From Pseudoclavibacter chungangensis (lineage in GTDB: Bacteria > Actinomycetota > Actinomycetes > Actinomycetales > Microbacteriaceae), in the NCBI RefSeq assembly GCF_013410545.1, contig NZ_JACCFV010000001.1, positions 1,302,001 through 1,366,000 of the forward strand: a stretch of 64,000 bases of DNA. Direction: 5' to 3'. The position numbers were made by a program, and so were the translations under genes. The notes below the pieces were generated by a model. That model searched no databases. It saw only the letters and a list, made by a program, of their open reading frames with translations, and was not told the DNA's origin. Below are positions 1 to 9,400 of the stretch, one piece after another. The stretch's first letter is position 1, and every line of letters begins with the position of its first letter.

Positions 1-373
1 TGCGACAGGCGGCGAGCTCGGCGAGGGAGTGCGCGAGCGCACCGGCACCTGAGATCGTCGCGTACGGGCCCGAGATCCACTCCTCGCCGACGAGCGGCGA
101 GTCCGCCTCGATGCCCTTGATGTCGCACGCGATCTCGACCCATCGTCGCGCGACCGAACCGAGCGAACGGTGCACCGCCGCGATGATGCTCGCGCGCGCC
201 TCGAGCGAGAGCGTCGCCCAGCGCTCGGACCCGGCCCGGACGCGGGTGATGGCGGCATCCATCGACGCGTGCACGTCGGCGTCGAGCTCCGGCGGTGCGG
301 TGTGCCCGATCGGCGATGTGCGTCGGTCCGATGTGGACCGGTCGAGGGACGAGGGTGCGTTCGAGTTGCTCAC
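1..373 (-). CDS. Aldehyde dehydrogenase family protein, N-terminal part (runs off the window)
   Basis: About 124 codons of an aldehyde dehydrogenase are visible; the gene continues beyond base 1. After a Ser/Asp/Arg-rich N-terminal tail the sequence shows the usual ALDH start: an Ala-rich helix, the RWATLSLEARA segment that precedes the Rossmann domain, and a helix ending in DIKGIEADS. The cofactor and catalytic Cys/Glu regions lie outside the window, so substrate specificity cannot be judged. The start is GTG at 371-373, with GGAG about six bases upstream. The gene is divergent from a broken PucR-type regulator at 601-1689, which may once have controlled it. Family assignment is fairly secure; the individual function is not. 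Confidence 0.7.
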   Translation of the reverse strand, partial: MSNSNAPSSLDRSTSDRRTSPIGHTAPPELDADVHASMDAAITRVRAGSERWATLSLEARASIIAAVHRSLGSVARRWVEIACDIKGIEADSPLVGEEWISGPYATISGAGALAHSLAELAACR

Positions 374-600
374 GGGATCTCCATCGATCGGTGGGCCGGT
401 CGACGGGTGGGCGAGGTCGTCCGCACAGTCTGCGGGATCCAGCCGACGTGCGACACGGACCCCGGCTCGGGATCGTTTGTGCCACGGTACAAATCGGCGG
501 CGCGGCCGCGTATCGTGGGCGCAAGACGACGACGTCTTCCGCACTGCGCGCCACGGTTCCGCGAGCGACGCTCCAACGCGTCCGCGATCGCTCGGAGAGC

Positions 601-1689
601 ATGTCGGCCCGCATCGTCGACCAGATCGTGGAGCAGGAGCACGCGTACGCGACGTCGCCGCTCGCGGCCGATGCGCTCGGTGAGATCGTGCGCGAGAACG
701 TCGAGGCCCTCCGCCACGAACTCGGCGGCGGCCGGGGGAGTCTCGAGCCGGCTCGGCGCGCGGGCCGGATGAAGGCCGAGGCCGGGATTCCCGTCGCGAG
801 TCTGCTGCACGCCTAGCGACTCGCCGGTCTCAAGGCGCTCCGGACCGTCACCGACGAGGCGGCGAGGTTCGGCGAGACGGCGATCGTGCTCGATACGGTC
901 GAGTCGCTGTGGGCGATCCTCGACCGGTTCTCGAACGCCGCGTCCGACGAGTACCGTGCGGTCGTGGAGGCGCTCCGGCGGCGGCAGGACGAGTCCCGTC
1001 GCGCCGCCCTGCTCGCCCTGCTCGAGGGCAGCGACGCGGCCGGTAACGCCGCCCGGCTCGACCTCCCGCCCACGGGCGCGTTCGTCGTCGTGGCCGCGCG
1101 CGTCGCCGCGAGCGCCGAGAGCGGTGATCCTGTCGCACCGGCCGTCCTCCGTTCGTGCGGTGCGGGTGCCGTGTGGGCGTCGTCGCCCGCGGGTCGCATC
1201 GGCCTCGTCAATGCGCACGCGACCGCAGATCTCGAGGCGCTGCTCGTGCGGCTCGACGCCGACCCGGGGACGGCGATCGGCATCAGCCGGGTCTTCGACC
1301 GTCCCGCGGGCGCCGTCACCGCCGGCCGCCAGGCCCGCCTCGCCCTCCTCGCGCTCGGCGGTGGCGGCGGGGTGCGCAGGTTCGAGAGCCGGCCGGTCGA
1401 CGTGTTGCTCGTGTCGGAGCCCGCATCGGCCACGGTACTGCGCGATCTCGTGCTCGGGAACGTGCTCCGCTTGCGGGACGACGACGCCGAGAAGCTCCTG
1501 TCGACCTTCGAGGCGTGGATCGCGTCGGACGGCTCCGCGGCGGCCGCGGGGGAGGCGCTGCACTGTCATCGCAATTCGGTGCTGTACCGCCTGCAGCGGC
1601 TCGAGTCGCTCTCGGGTCGTCGCGTCCGCAGCCCCCTCGAGCTGGCGGAACTCGTCGCCGCGGTGCGCGCCCATCGCCTCGTCGGCTGA
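601..1689 (+). pseudogene. PucR-family transcriptional regulator interrupted by an in-frame TAG
   Basis: The reading frame encodes a PucR-type regulator. The N-terminal part (601-813) ends in the family's typical GRMKAEAGIPVASLLHA segment. A TAG codon at 814-816 sits where relatives usually have Tyr (LLHAYRL), and the same frame continues at once with RLAGLKALRTVTDEAARFG. The C-terminal part carries a GGDEF-like middle region and the HTH_30 helix-turn-helix EALHCHRNSVLYRLQRLE. No frameshift is seen and both halves share the frame, so a single substitution (TAC/TAT to TAG) or a sequencing error is the simplest explanation. A downstream start at 886 could give a C-terminal fragment with the HTH. 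The ATG at 601 is chosen because no other in-frame ATG/GTG/TTG lies close to the N-terminal domain. It is divergent from the aldehyde dehydrogenase gene. Confidence 0.75.
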
Positions 1690-1693
1690 TCGT

Positions 1694-1724
<31 letters not shown>

Positions 1725-1849
1725 TCCACGTCCCGATCCCGGCCACGTCCACGGCGTGATCACCGTGCCGCACCCCGTGCCCCGTCGTCCGCGGAAGAAT
1801 GGTCGCGTCCGCACGAGGGCGGATTCCGGGACGAACGAGGCGGTGGACG

Positions 1850-2830
1850 GTGGTCGTGGCCTGGATGGAGCGGTACCAACTCCCGCTCTACGTCGGCGCC
1901 CTGCTGCTCGGCGCGGTCGTCGGCCTCGTCGTGCCGGCCGCCGGTGCCGTGGCCGTGCACGCGGTCGAGCCGTGCCTCGCGCTGCTCCTGTACGTCACGT
2001 TCCTCGGCATCCCGATGCGTCGTCTCGGCGCCGCACTGCGCGACGCGCGCTTCGTGGGGAGCCTGCTCGTCCTCAACTTCCTGCTCGTGCCGCCCCTCGC
2101 CTGGCTCCTCTCGCGTCTCGTCGCGCACGACGAGGCACTCCTCGTCGGGGTGCTGTTCGTGCTGCTCACCCCGTGCATCGACTACGTGATCGTGTTCGCG
2201 GGCATCGCCGGTGGTGATGCGCGGCGATTGCTCGCTGCGGCGCCGCTGCTCATGGTCGTCCAGGCGCTCCTGCTGCCCGTCTTCCTGTTCCTGTTCGTCG
2301 GGCCCGACACCGCGTCCGCCGTGGAGCCCGGCCCGTTCCTCCGCGCGTTGCTCGTCATCGTGCTGCTGCCGCTCGTCGCGGCCTGGCTCACCCAGCTCGT
2401 CGCACCCAGGTTCGGGTTCGAGGCCGCCGTCGAGCGGTCCGCGAACGCGGCGATGGTGCCGCTCATGATGGTGACGCTCGCGATCGTCGTGGCGTCGCAG
2501 ATCGCGGGCGTCGGGACGGAGCTCGGCGCGCTCGCGCTCGCCGTCCCCGTCTTCGTGCTGTTCGTCGCGGTCGCACTGCCGCTCGGAATGCTCGTCGGGC
2601 GGGTCGCGCGCATCGACGTCGCCGGACGTCGGGCACTGGTGTTCAGCGGGGCGACGCGGAACTCGCTCGTGGTGCTGCCGCTCGCGCTCACCCTGCCCGA
2701 CCGGTTCGCGCTCGCGCCGCTCGTCGTCGTCACACAGACGCTCGTCGAGCTCGGCGCGATGGTGCTCCTCGTCCGTATCGTGCCGCTGCTCGTCCGGGAC
2801 GCTCGTCCCGGGATCGAACGGGCCGGTTGA
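1850..2830 (+). CDS. Arsenic resistance / bile acid-sodium symporter superfamily membrane transporter
   Basis: An integral membrane protein of about 326 residues with some ten hydrophobic segments. It belongs to the BART superfamily branch annotated in Actinobacteria as arsenic resistance protein (ACR3/SBF fold). Visible markers are the LLLYVTFLGIP segment, the helix break LLTPCIDYVIVF containing a Cys (ACR3 exporters use a conserved Cys in this region), and a second break around SGATRNSLVVLPLALTLP, matching the SBF crossover motif. No arsR or arsC lies next to it, so arsenite export is an inference from family only; an organic-anion symporter is possible. The frame is open from 1799, but GTG at 1850 has GAGG (1837-1840) at good spacing and matches the usual N-terminus just before the first helix. 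Confidence 0.7.
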   Translation: MVVAWMERYQLPLYVGALLLGAVVGLVVPAAGAVAVHAVEPCLALLLYVTFLGIPMRRLGAALRDARFVGSLLVLNFLLVPPLAWLLSRLVAHDEALLVGVLFVLLTPCIDYVIVFAGIAGGDARRLLAAAPLLMVVQALLLPVFLFLFVGPDTASAVEPGPFLRALLVIVLLPLVAAWLTQLVAPRFGFEAAVERSANAAMVPLMMVTLAIVVASQIAGVGTELGALALAVPVFVLFVAVALPLGMLVGRVARIDVAGRRALVFSGATRNSLVVLPLALTLPDRFALAPLVVVTQTLVELGAMVLLVRIVPLLVRDARPGIERAG

Positions 2831-2881
2831 CGCGCTCGCGCCGTCGTGCGTCGCACCCACGGGCCCTCCACGTCCGCTCGC

Positions 2882-2887
2882 TAGGGT
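2882..2887 (+). promoter_or_regulatory. -10 box of a leaderless start
   Basis: TAGGGT is followed by exactly 6 nt and then the ATG at 2894. No Shine-Dalgarno fits between them, so transcription probably starts at the A of the start codon. Confidence 0.55.
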
Positions 2888-2893
2888 GGGCCG

Positions 2894-3556
2894 ATGTTCC
2901 GCAACGAGCGCCGCCGTCGTGCGGTCGCCCGCGCGAGACCGGGCGACGGGCACGAACTGGCCCGGTACCGATGGTGGCAACCCTTCTCGCGATCCCTGTT
3001 CCACCTCGATCTCGCGGGCGCCGACGGCAGCGTGCATCGCTGGTCCGTCGACGTCGGCCACGCGGGTGACGAGAACGGCGACGTCCTCGCCAAGCTCTAT
3101 CTCGACGGTCGCAATCGTTCGGTGTCGACACTGCCCGCCGCGTTCGAGGTGCCGGGCGGGGTCATCGAGGTCGCGACGAGCGGGTACGGGCTCAAGCGCT
3201 GTCACTTCGTCCCGGACGCCGGGCCGGAGCGTCAGCTCGTACCCGAGGAGCATTCCGCCGAGGGCCGCCGGGCGGCGCTCGCGCGACGGAGCCCGGGCAC
3301 GAGTCGCGTGATCGGTGCGGTCTCGGTCGTGGTGCTGCTCGTCGCGCTCGTGCTCGGCGTCCCGCAGGTCGTGGCGGACATCACCCAGATCCCGTGGGTG
3401 GCCGAGCGCGTCGGCACGTTCGTCTCGCCCATCCGTCTGCCCGGCTGGGCGAACGTGGGGCTCGTCGTCGGCGCGCTCGTCGCGAGCACCGAACGCGCGC
3501 TGCGGCTCCGGCACAGTCGCGTGCTCGACAGCGGCCTGTTCGACGGCGAGGACTGA
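2894..3556 (+). CDS. Hypothetical membrane protein
   Basis: A 220-residue protein of unrecognised family. The first about 130 residues are soluble and rich in Trp and aromatic residues (YRWWQPFSRSLFHLDL, then a HRWSVDVGHAGDENGD stretch that looks like beta-strands). An Arg-rich linker follows, then two hydrophobic segments at about 136-160 and 182-200, with a charged tail. The fold hints at a small domain facing the cytoplasm and anchored by a C-terminal hairpin. It starts with ATG immediately after a -10 box. Neighbours on the same strand (transporter before, DUF7218 protein after) give no functional clue. No function is proposed. Confidence 0.6.
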   Translation: MFRNERRRRAVARARPGDGHELARYRWWQPFSRSLFHLDLAGADGSVHRWSVDVGHAGDENGDVLAKLYLDGRNRSVSTLPAAFEVPGGVIEVATSGYGLKRCHFVPDAGPERQLVPEEHSAEGRRAALARRSPGTSRVIGAVSVVVLLVALVLGVPQVVADITQIPWVAERVGTFVSPIRLPGWANVGLVVGALVASTERALRLRHSRVLDSGLFDGED

Positions 3557-3648
3557 GACCCGCGGACAGGCGACGTTCGGGTGGTTCGGCGAGCCTTGGG
3601 ACGACGGCGCGCAGCGGCGTGCCGGACGACGACACCGGGAGGCACGGG

Positions 3649-3906
3649 ATGGCACGGCCCAGCATCAAGGACGAGGACGTCTACCGCGCCCTTCGCGAGG
3701 AGGGAGCGTCGGAGGGGAAGTCGGCGCGCATCGCGAACGCGGCGGCGCGCGACGGTCGGCAGGCGGTCGGTCGGCGCGGCGGCGAGTCGCGCTCCTACGA
3801 GGAGTGGACGGTGCCGGAGCTGCGCGCCCGTGCGAAGGAGCTCGGGCTGACGGGGTACTCGCGATTGCGGAAGGACGAGCTCGTCCGCGCGCTGCGCGAG
3901 GACTGA
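3649..3906 (+). CDS. DUF7218 protein with a Rho-termination-factor N-terminal (SAP-like) domain
   Basis: An 85-residue basic protein. The first half (ARPSIKDEDVYRALREEG, then SARIANAAARDGR) matches the small actinobacterial DUF7218 family. The second half (WTVPELRARAKELGLTGYS followed by KDELVRALRED) is a Rho_N/SAP-type helix-extended-loop-helix, a fold that binds nucleic acid in Rho and in SAP proteins. A nucleic-acid-associated role is likely, but no target is known. ATG at 3649 is preceded by a strong GGGAGG at 3637-3642 with six-base spacing. Confidence 0.75.
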   Translation: MARPSIKDEDVYRALREEGASEGKSARIANAAARDGRQAVGRRGGESRSYEEWTVPELRARAKELGLTGYSRLRKDELVRALRED

Positions 3907-3924
3907 CCCGGCGTCGCGGCGTGC

Positions 3925-3930
3925 GAGACT
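3925..3930 (+). promoter_or_regulatory. Probable -10 box of a leaderless start
   Basis: GAGACT (NANNNT) ends 6 nt before the GTG at 3937, the same spacing as many other genes in the window. It is a weak hexamer. Confidence 0.35.
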
Positions 3931-3936
3931 GCCGCC

Positions 3937-4698
3937 GTGGACGACATCGAGATGCGCCGGATCGACGCCGGGACGATCACCCTGCGCGATGCGCGACGTT
4001 CCACGACGCGACGCGTCGACCTGGAGCCGTTCGAGATCGGGGTGTTCGCCGTGACCGAGGAACAGCTCGGCGAACTGCTCGGGATCACGGCGCACCATCC
4101 CCGCCGACCTGCGGTGGACGTCCCCTGGCTCCGGGCCGTTCGCTGTTGCAACGCCGCCTCGGAGTGGGAGGGGCTCGATCCCGTGTACCGCTTCGACGGT
4201 GACGAGGTCACGTGGCTCGTCGACGCCGACGGATACCGACTCCCCACCGAGGCGGAGTGGGAGTTCGCGTGCCGGGCGGGATCGACGGGCCCGCACCACG
4301 GGCCGCTCGACGAGGTCGCCTGGACGAGCGCCGACGGGCTCACCGAGCCGCAGGACGTCGGCACGCGCATGCCGAACCTCAACGGGCTGTTCGACACGCT
4401 CGGCAATGTGTGGGAATGGTGCTGGGATCACCTCGACCCCGCCCGCTACGGCGACTACCGCGTGTTCCGCGGCGGCGGTTTCGCGGACGAGTCGTGGAGC
4501 GTGCGGGCCTCCGTCCGTCGGGGCGGTGCACCCCGCATGCACCACGAGGACGTCGGCTTCCGCTTCGCGCGGGGCGCGATCGATCCGGGTGTCGACGACA
4601 CGGGCCTCGCGGCGGCGCAGGGCTGGTCCGAGCGGGCCGACCGCGAACGCGCCGGCGCCGCGGGGCCGCTCCCACCCGGCTGGACGCCGCGCCGCTGA
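3937..4698 (+). CDS. Formylglycine-generating-enzyme (SUMF1) family protein lacking catalytic cysteines
   Basis: A 253-residue FGE-sulfatase-fold protein. The fold signatures are clear: YRLPTEAEWEFACRAGS in the middle, NLNGLFDTLGNVWEWCWD, then the RVFRGGGFADESWS strand pair and VGFRFAR near the end. True FGE enzymes oxidise a sulfatase Cys using two cysteines in the segment just before the final GFR motif. Here that segment (RASVRRGGAPRMHHEDVGFR) contains no Cys, so copper-dependent formylglycine formation is unlikely. The N-terminus is also shortened. The protein may be a non-catalytic or differently acting member, as many single-domain FGE-like bacterial proteins are. No sulfatase gene lies nearby. 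The GTG start directly follows a possible -10 box. Confidence 0.75.
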   Translation: MDDIEMRRIDAGTITLRDARRSTTRRVDLEPFEIGVFAVTEEQLGELLGITAHHPRRPAVDVPWLRAVRCCNAASEWEGLDPVYRFDGDEVTWLVDADGYRLPTEAEWEFACRAGSTGPHHGPLDEVAWTSADGLTEPQDVGTRMPNLNGLFDTLGNVWEWCWDHLDPARYGDYRVFRGGGFADESWSVRASVRRGGAPRMHHEDVGFRFARGAIDPGVDDTGLAAAQGWSERADRERAGAAGPLPPGWTPRR

Positions 4699-4833
4699 GC
4701 ACCCGGCACGGGTACTGCGGGCCGTCGGCGCGTTGCGGGGGCGATCCGCCGCTTGCATACTGGTCGGGTGCGGCGCCGCGACGTCGCGCCGTGCCCCACC
4801 GTCCGCCGGAGACACGCGAACGTCGGAGGCAGC

Positions 4834-6282
4834 ATGTGGAACTGGGGCCAATCGGGGGCCGAGTTCGTGCTCGCGCTCGTCGTGTTCCTCCTGCACATCG
4901 CCGTCATCTGCCGGGCGATCACGAAACCCGATCGAGCGCCCGCGTCGCGCGTGGCCTGGGTGGCGTGCATCATGCTCGTCCCGGTCCTCGGCATCCTCGC
5001 CTACGCCCTGCTCGGCGAGACGAGCATCGGGCGCGACCGTGAACGCCGCTTCCGTGCGGCCGAGGAGGGGCTGGCCGAGCCCGAGCAGGCAGCCGACGCG
5101 CCCGCGTCGCTCGACCCGACCGAGCGGTCCCTGTTCGACCTGACCCGATCGATCAACGGGTTCGGCCCGACCGCCGGGAACCGCGTCGTCCTCACGGCCG
5201 GGTCGGACGCCGCGATCGAGGACCTCGTCGCCGACATCGACCGCGCCCGCGAGACGGTGCACATCAGCTTCTACATCTGGCTCGACGACGGGAACGGCGG
5301 ACGCGTCGTCGACGCGCTCGTCGCCGCCGCAGCGCGCGGGGTGACCTGCCGCGTGCTCGTCGACGCGCTCGGCTCGCGCGCCTTCATCGCCTCGCCGCAG
5401 TGGGAGCGCATGCGCGACGCGGGCGTCCACGCGGTCGCCGCGCTCGACGACATCCCGCGCCTCGGCCACCTCGCGATCGGCCGCATCGACCTGCGCAACC
5501 ACCGCAAGATCGTCGTCGTCGACGACGAGATCGCCTACTGCGGGAGCCAGAACTGCGCCGATCCGGCGTTTCGCGTCAAGCCGCGCTTCGCGCCCTGGGT
5601 CGACGTCTTCTTCCGCTGCGAGGGCCCGATCGTCGCGCAATTGCAATGGCTGTTCCTCGCCTCCTGGATCGCCGAGACCGACGAGGCCCCGCCGGGCGAC
5701 CACGTCCGATCGGTCGATCCCGTGCCGGACGGCACCGTCGTCGGAGCCGTGTTCGGCACGGGGCCGACCCAACGACCCGGTGCGATGTCCGACGAGTTCG
5801 TCGCGACCGTCTTCGCCTCCCGCCGCGAGCTCACGATCACGACGCCGTACTTCGTGCCGGACGAGCCGTTGCTCGAGGCCATCTGCGCGGCACCGCGGCG
5901 GGGCGTGCGCACCGTGGTCGTCATCCCGGCGCACAACGACTCCTGGTTCGTCGCGAACGCCGCGCGCAGCACCTACTCCGATCTGCTCGAGGCGGGCGTC
6001 GAACTGTACGAGTACCCGCTCGGACTCCTCCACAGCAAGACGATCACGGTGGACGGACGGATCGAGCTCGTCGGCTCCGCGAACATGGATCGCCGGAGCC
6101 TCGAGCTCAACGAGGAGAACAATCTGCTCGCGGTCGACGAGGGTCTCGCGGCGGCGGTGCGCACGCGACAGCAGACGTACCTCGACGCCTCGAACCGCGT
6201 CGATCCCGCCGCCGTCGCGGCGTGGAGCTTCCCACGCCGACTCGTGCAGAACGGCATCTCCATGATCGCGCCGCTTCTCTGA
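4834..6282 (+). CDS. cls: Cardiolipin synthase (phospholipase D superfamily)
   Basis: A 482-residue membrane enzyme that condenses two phosphatidylglycerols (or PG and CDP-DAG) to cardiolipin. Two N-terminal transmembrane helices with a PLDc_N motif (VLGILAYALLG) are followed by two PLD domains. Each carries the HxKxxxxD catalytic motif: HRKIVVVDD starting at His223 with the downstream GSQN, and HSKTITVDG starting at His400 with GSANMDRRS. Length is normal for the family. ATG at 4834 has GGAGG just upstream. The same frame stays open to a GTG at 4768 that directly follows a CATACT -10-like box, so transcription may start there with a leader of about 66 nt, or the protein may be 22 residues longer. 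Confidence 0.88.
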   Translation: MWNWGQSGAEFVLALVVFLLHIAVICRAITKPDRAPASRVAWVACIMLVPVLGILAYALLGETSIGRDRERRFRAAEEGLAEPEQAADAPASLDPTERSLFDLTRSINGFGPTAGNRVVLTAGSDAAIEDLVADIDRARETVHISFYIWLDDGNGGRVVDALVAAAARGVTCRVLVDALGSRAFIASPQWERMRDAGVHAVAALDDIPRLGHLAIGRIDLRNHRKIVVVDDEIAYCGSQNCADPAFRVKPRFAPWVDVFFRCEGPIVAQLQWLFLASWIAETDEAPPGDHVRSVDPVPDGTVVGAVFGTGPTQRPGAMSDEFVATVFASRRELTITTPYFVPDEPLLEAICAAPRRGVRTVVVIPAHNDSWFVANAARSTYSDLLEAGVELYEYPLGLLHSKTITVDGRIELVGSANMDRRSLELNEENNLLAVDEGLAAAVRTRQQTYLDASNRVDPAAVAAWSFPRRLVQNGISMIAPLL

Positions 6283-6345
6283 TCGAGCGTCGAGCGACGC
6301 ATCCTCGCGCGAACGTGAACATCGGTCGCGAACCGGGCATTGCGC

Positions 6346-6364
6346 ACAGGTAAGCCTAACCTCA
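6346..6364. promoter_or_regulatory. DtxR/IdeR-type iron box upstream of the glutamate synthase operon
   Basis: The 19-bp element ACAGGTAAGCCTAACCTCA matches the DtxR/IdeR consensus (TTAGGTTAGCCTAACCTAA) at 15 of 19 positions, including the whole GCCTAACCT arm. It is partly palindromic and overlaps a CATAAA -10-like hexamer at 6363-6368, where bound Fe-DtxR would block transcription. It lies about 107 nt before the gltB start. The match was made by eye; binding is inferred. Confidence 0.65.
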
Positions 6365-6470
6365 TAAATGTCGAGCCGAGTCGGCACCGGGAACGAGCCC
6401 GGCGCCGTTCACGTCACCCAACCCGCTGGAGGACTTGCCGCACAGGCCGTCACGAACACCCGGAGCCGCC

Positions 6471-9400
6471 ATGAACGAACCCCGTCTGGGCCTCTACGAC
6501 CCCACCGCCGAGCACAGCGCGTGCGGCGTCGGATTCATCACGAGGAAGAGCGGGGTTCCCGATCACGACGTCATACGTCGCGGTCACCAGGCACTGTGCG
6601 CGATCCCGCACCGTGGCGGCATGTCCTCCGAGGGCGTCGGCGACGGTGCGGGCGTCAGCATCGACCTCTCGGCCTCGTTCTTCGGCGCACTCGTCGGTCG
6701 CGAACTCGCCGCCGGTCGCTTCGGGGTCTGCAACGTGTTCCTGCCCGACGAGGAGTCGGAGCACGAGGACGCGCGCCGCCTCGTCCGTGAGACGCTGACC
6801 GCCGCGGGCCTCACGGTCGAGCTCGAACGCGAGCTGCCGGTCGACGATCGCGTCATCCGAGCCGCGGCGGTCCGCTACCAGAAGGCGATCGTCCAGTGGG
6901 TGTTCACGGGGCCCGCGGCGTGGCAGCGAGCCGACCTCGACCGCGCCGCCAACCGCGCCCTCCTGGAGATCGAGCAGCACGCGTACGGCCGGCCGGAGCT
7001 GACGGGCCTCTACCCGCTCTCGCTCGGCACGCGCACCCAGGTGCTCAAGGGCCGCCTCAACGCGAACGAAGTGATCCCGTACTTCGTCGACCTCCTCGAC
7101 GAGCGCCACACCGTGCGCACCCTCTACTTCCACACGCGGTTCTCGACGAACACGGAACCGCGGCCGAGCATGGCGCAGCCGTTCCGCCTCATGGCACACA
7201 ACGGCGAACTCAACACCGACCGCAAGAACCGGCTGTCCGACGAGACCCTCGCGCGCGCCCGCTCGCGCGACATCGTGCGACCCCCGGGACAATCCGACTC
7301 GAGCCGCCTCGACCAGACACTCCAGAGCCGCGTCTTCGACGACGGACTCGACCTCGTCGAGGCCGTCGTCGCGCTCATGCCGCCCGCGTGGGAGAACGAC
7401 ACCGAGCTGCCGAGCCCCGTGCGCGACATGCTCGAGTTCTTCTCGCTCTACGAGGAGAAGAACGACGGCCCGGCCGCACTCATCTTCAGCGACGGCGACG
7501 TCATCGGCGCGCGCCTCGACCGCCTCGGGCTGCGCCCGCTACGCACGACCGAGACGGACGACTACCTCATGGTCAGCTCCGAGTCGGGGCAGCTCGGCGT
7601 GCCCGCGGCCGAGGTGATCCGTCGCGGTCGCATCGAGGCCGGCGGCATGCTCCACTTCGATCACCGCACGGGTCGCGCGTACCGCACGGGCGAGACGCTC
7701 GAGCTGCTCGCCGCGCGGCGCGATTACGGGACGCTGCTCGGGGACGCGCGCCGCCACATCGACGACATCCCCCTCGGCGACCTCGAACGCGGGCACGACA
7801 CGCTCGGGTACGACGGCGATCTCGCCCTCGCGAGGCGCTACGTCGCCTACGCGATCAATCAGGAGAGCTTCCGGTTCATGATGGACCCGATGCTCGCCGA
7901 CGGTGCCGAGCGCATCTCCGCGATGGGGTACGGCAACGCGATCAACGCGCTCGCCGACCAGGAGGGCGGCATGGCGAAGTACTTCTCGCAGCGCTTCGCC
8001 CAGGTCACGAACCCGCCGCTCGACAGCATCCGCGAGGCCGACGGCATGACGTTCCGCGTCGCACTCGGTGCCAAGCCGGGCAGCGGTGCGCCGCCGTCGC
8101 GGCAGATCGTCGTCGACAGCCCGATCCTCAGCCACCTCGACATGGTGCGGCTCCGCGAGCAGGAGGTCTCGCCGCTGCGCCGCTTCGACCTGCTGTACGT
8201 GCCCGTGCCGGGCGACGAGTCGGCGAATGCCGCGGCCGTTCTCCGTGCCCTCGACGCGCTGTGCGACGAGGTCGAGGCGTTCGCGTCCGAACTCGGTGGC
8301 ATCGCCGTGCTCACCGATCGCGGCATCACGAGCGAATACGCCCCGCTCCCGCTGCTCCTCGCCGTCGCCGCGGTCGACCAGCGACTCATCGAGACCGGCC
8401 TTCGCCTGCGCGTATCGCTCGTCGCGGAGAGCGGGCAGCTGCCGAGCTCGCACCACATCGCCGCCGCGCTCGGCTTCGGCGCGAGCGCCGTCTACAGCCT
8501 GAGCGCGCGCCTCCGCGCGGAGGAGAAGTACCCGAGCCCGACCGGCCCCGCGCAGACGGAGACCGACACCGACCTCGCGTTCGCCCGCTTCCGCAAGGCG
8601 GCGCTCAAGTCGCTCGCGAAGACGATGGGTCGCGTCGGCCTCTGCACCGTCGAGAGCTACATCGGCGGCGCGTTCTTCGAGCCGAACTACCTCGACACGC
8701 GTGATCCCGTGCTCGCGCGCTGCTTCCCCCACCTGCTCGCACCCGTCGGTGGCGTCGGCTTCGCGCGCATCGCGCAGGCGACGACCGAGTGGCACGACCG
8801 CGCCCGCACCGTCGCGTCCGAACAGCAGATCCCACTGCTCGGACTCTTCAAGGAGCGGCAGGAGGGTGCGGGCCACTCGTTCGGCGCGACCGCGGTGCGC
8901 GGATTCACCGCGATGACGGAGGAACGCCCGACGTTCGCCCCTGCGGGCGAGGGGGACGACGCGCTGCGCCTGCTCACCCTCGGCCAGCTCGGCGACGCGT
9001 TCGGCCTCGACGACGAGGCGTACCAGAACGCCGGCTACGACGAGCTCGAACCCGAGCAGATCGACGCGTTCCGCATCACGCCCGGCTACCGGGACTTCGT
9101 GTCGGACACGGAGGCCGAGCGCGCCCGCCGACCGTCCGCACTGCGCGACGTGCTCTCGCTCCCCGCCGATGCGCGGGGCCTCCGGACCGCCGAGGACTTC
9201 GAACGCGAACTCGGCCGGTTCTCGCCCTTCGGCAACATCGACATCAAGGTGCGCGGCATGTCCGTCGGGCTCGGCGACCCGCTCGCAGACCTGCCGGGGC
9301 GGCACGCGACCCTCCGCCTCGACGACCCGTCCGCCGAGCGCGTCGGTGCCCTCGCCGGTTGGCTCGGCGAGCGGTTCCCCGGCGACGCGCACGAGCTCCG

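Noticed and set aside
3232..6387. A 1051-codon open frame on the minus strand
   Set aside because: It is antisense to well-supported plus-strand genes (FGE-like protein, cardiolipin synthase). Its translation is Arg/Asp/Glu/His-rich without domains. Long shadow frames are expected at this GC content.
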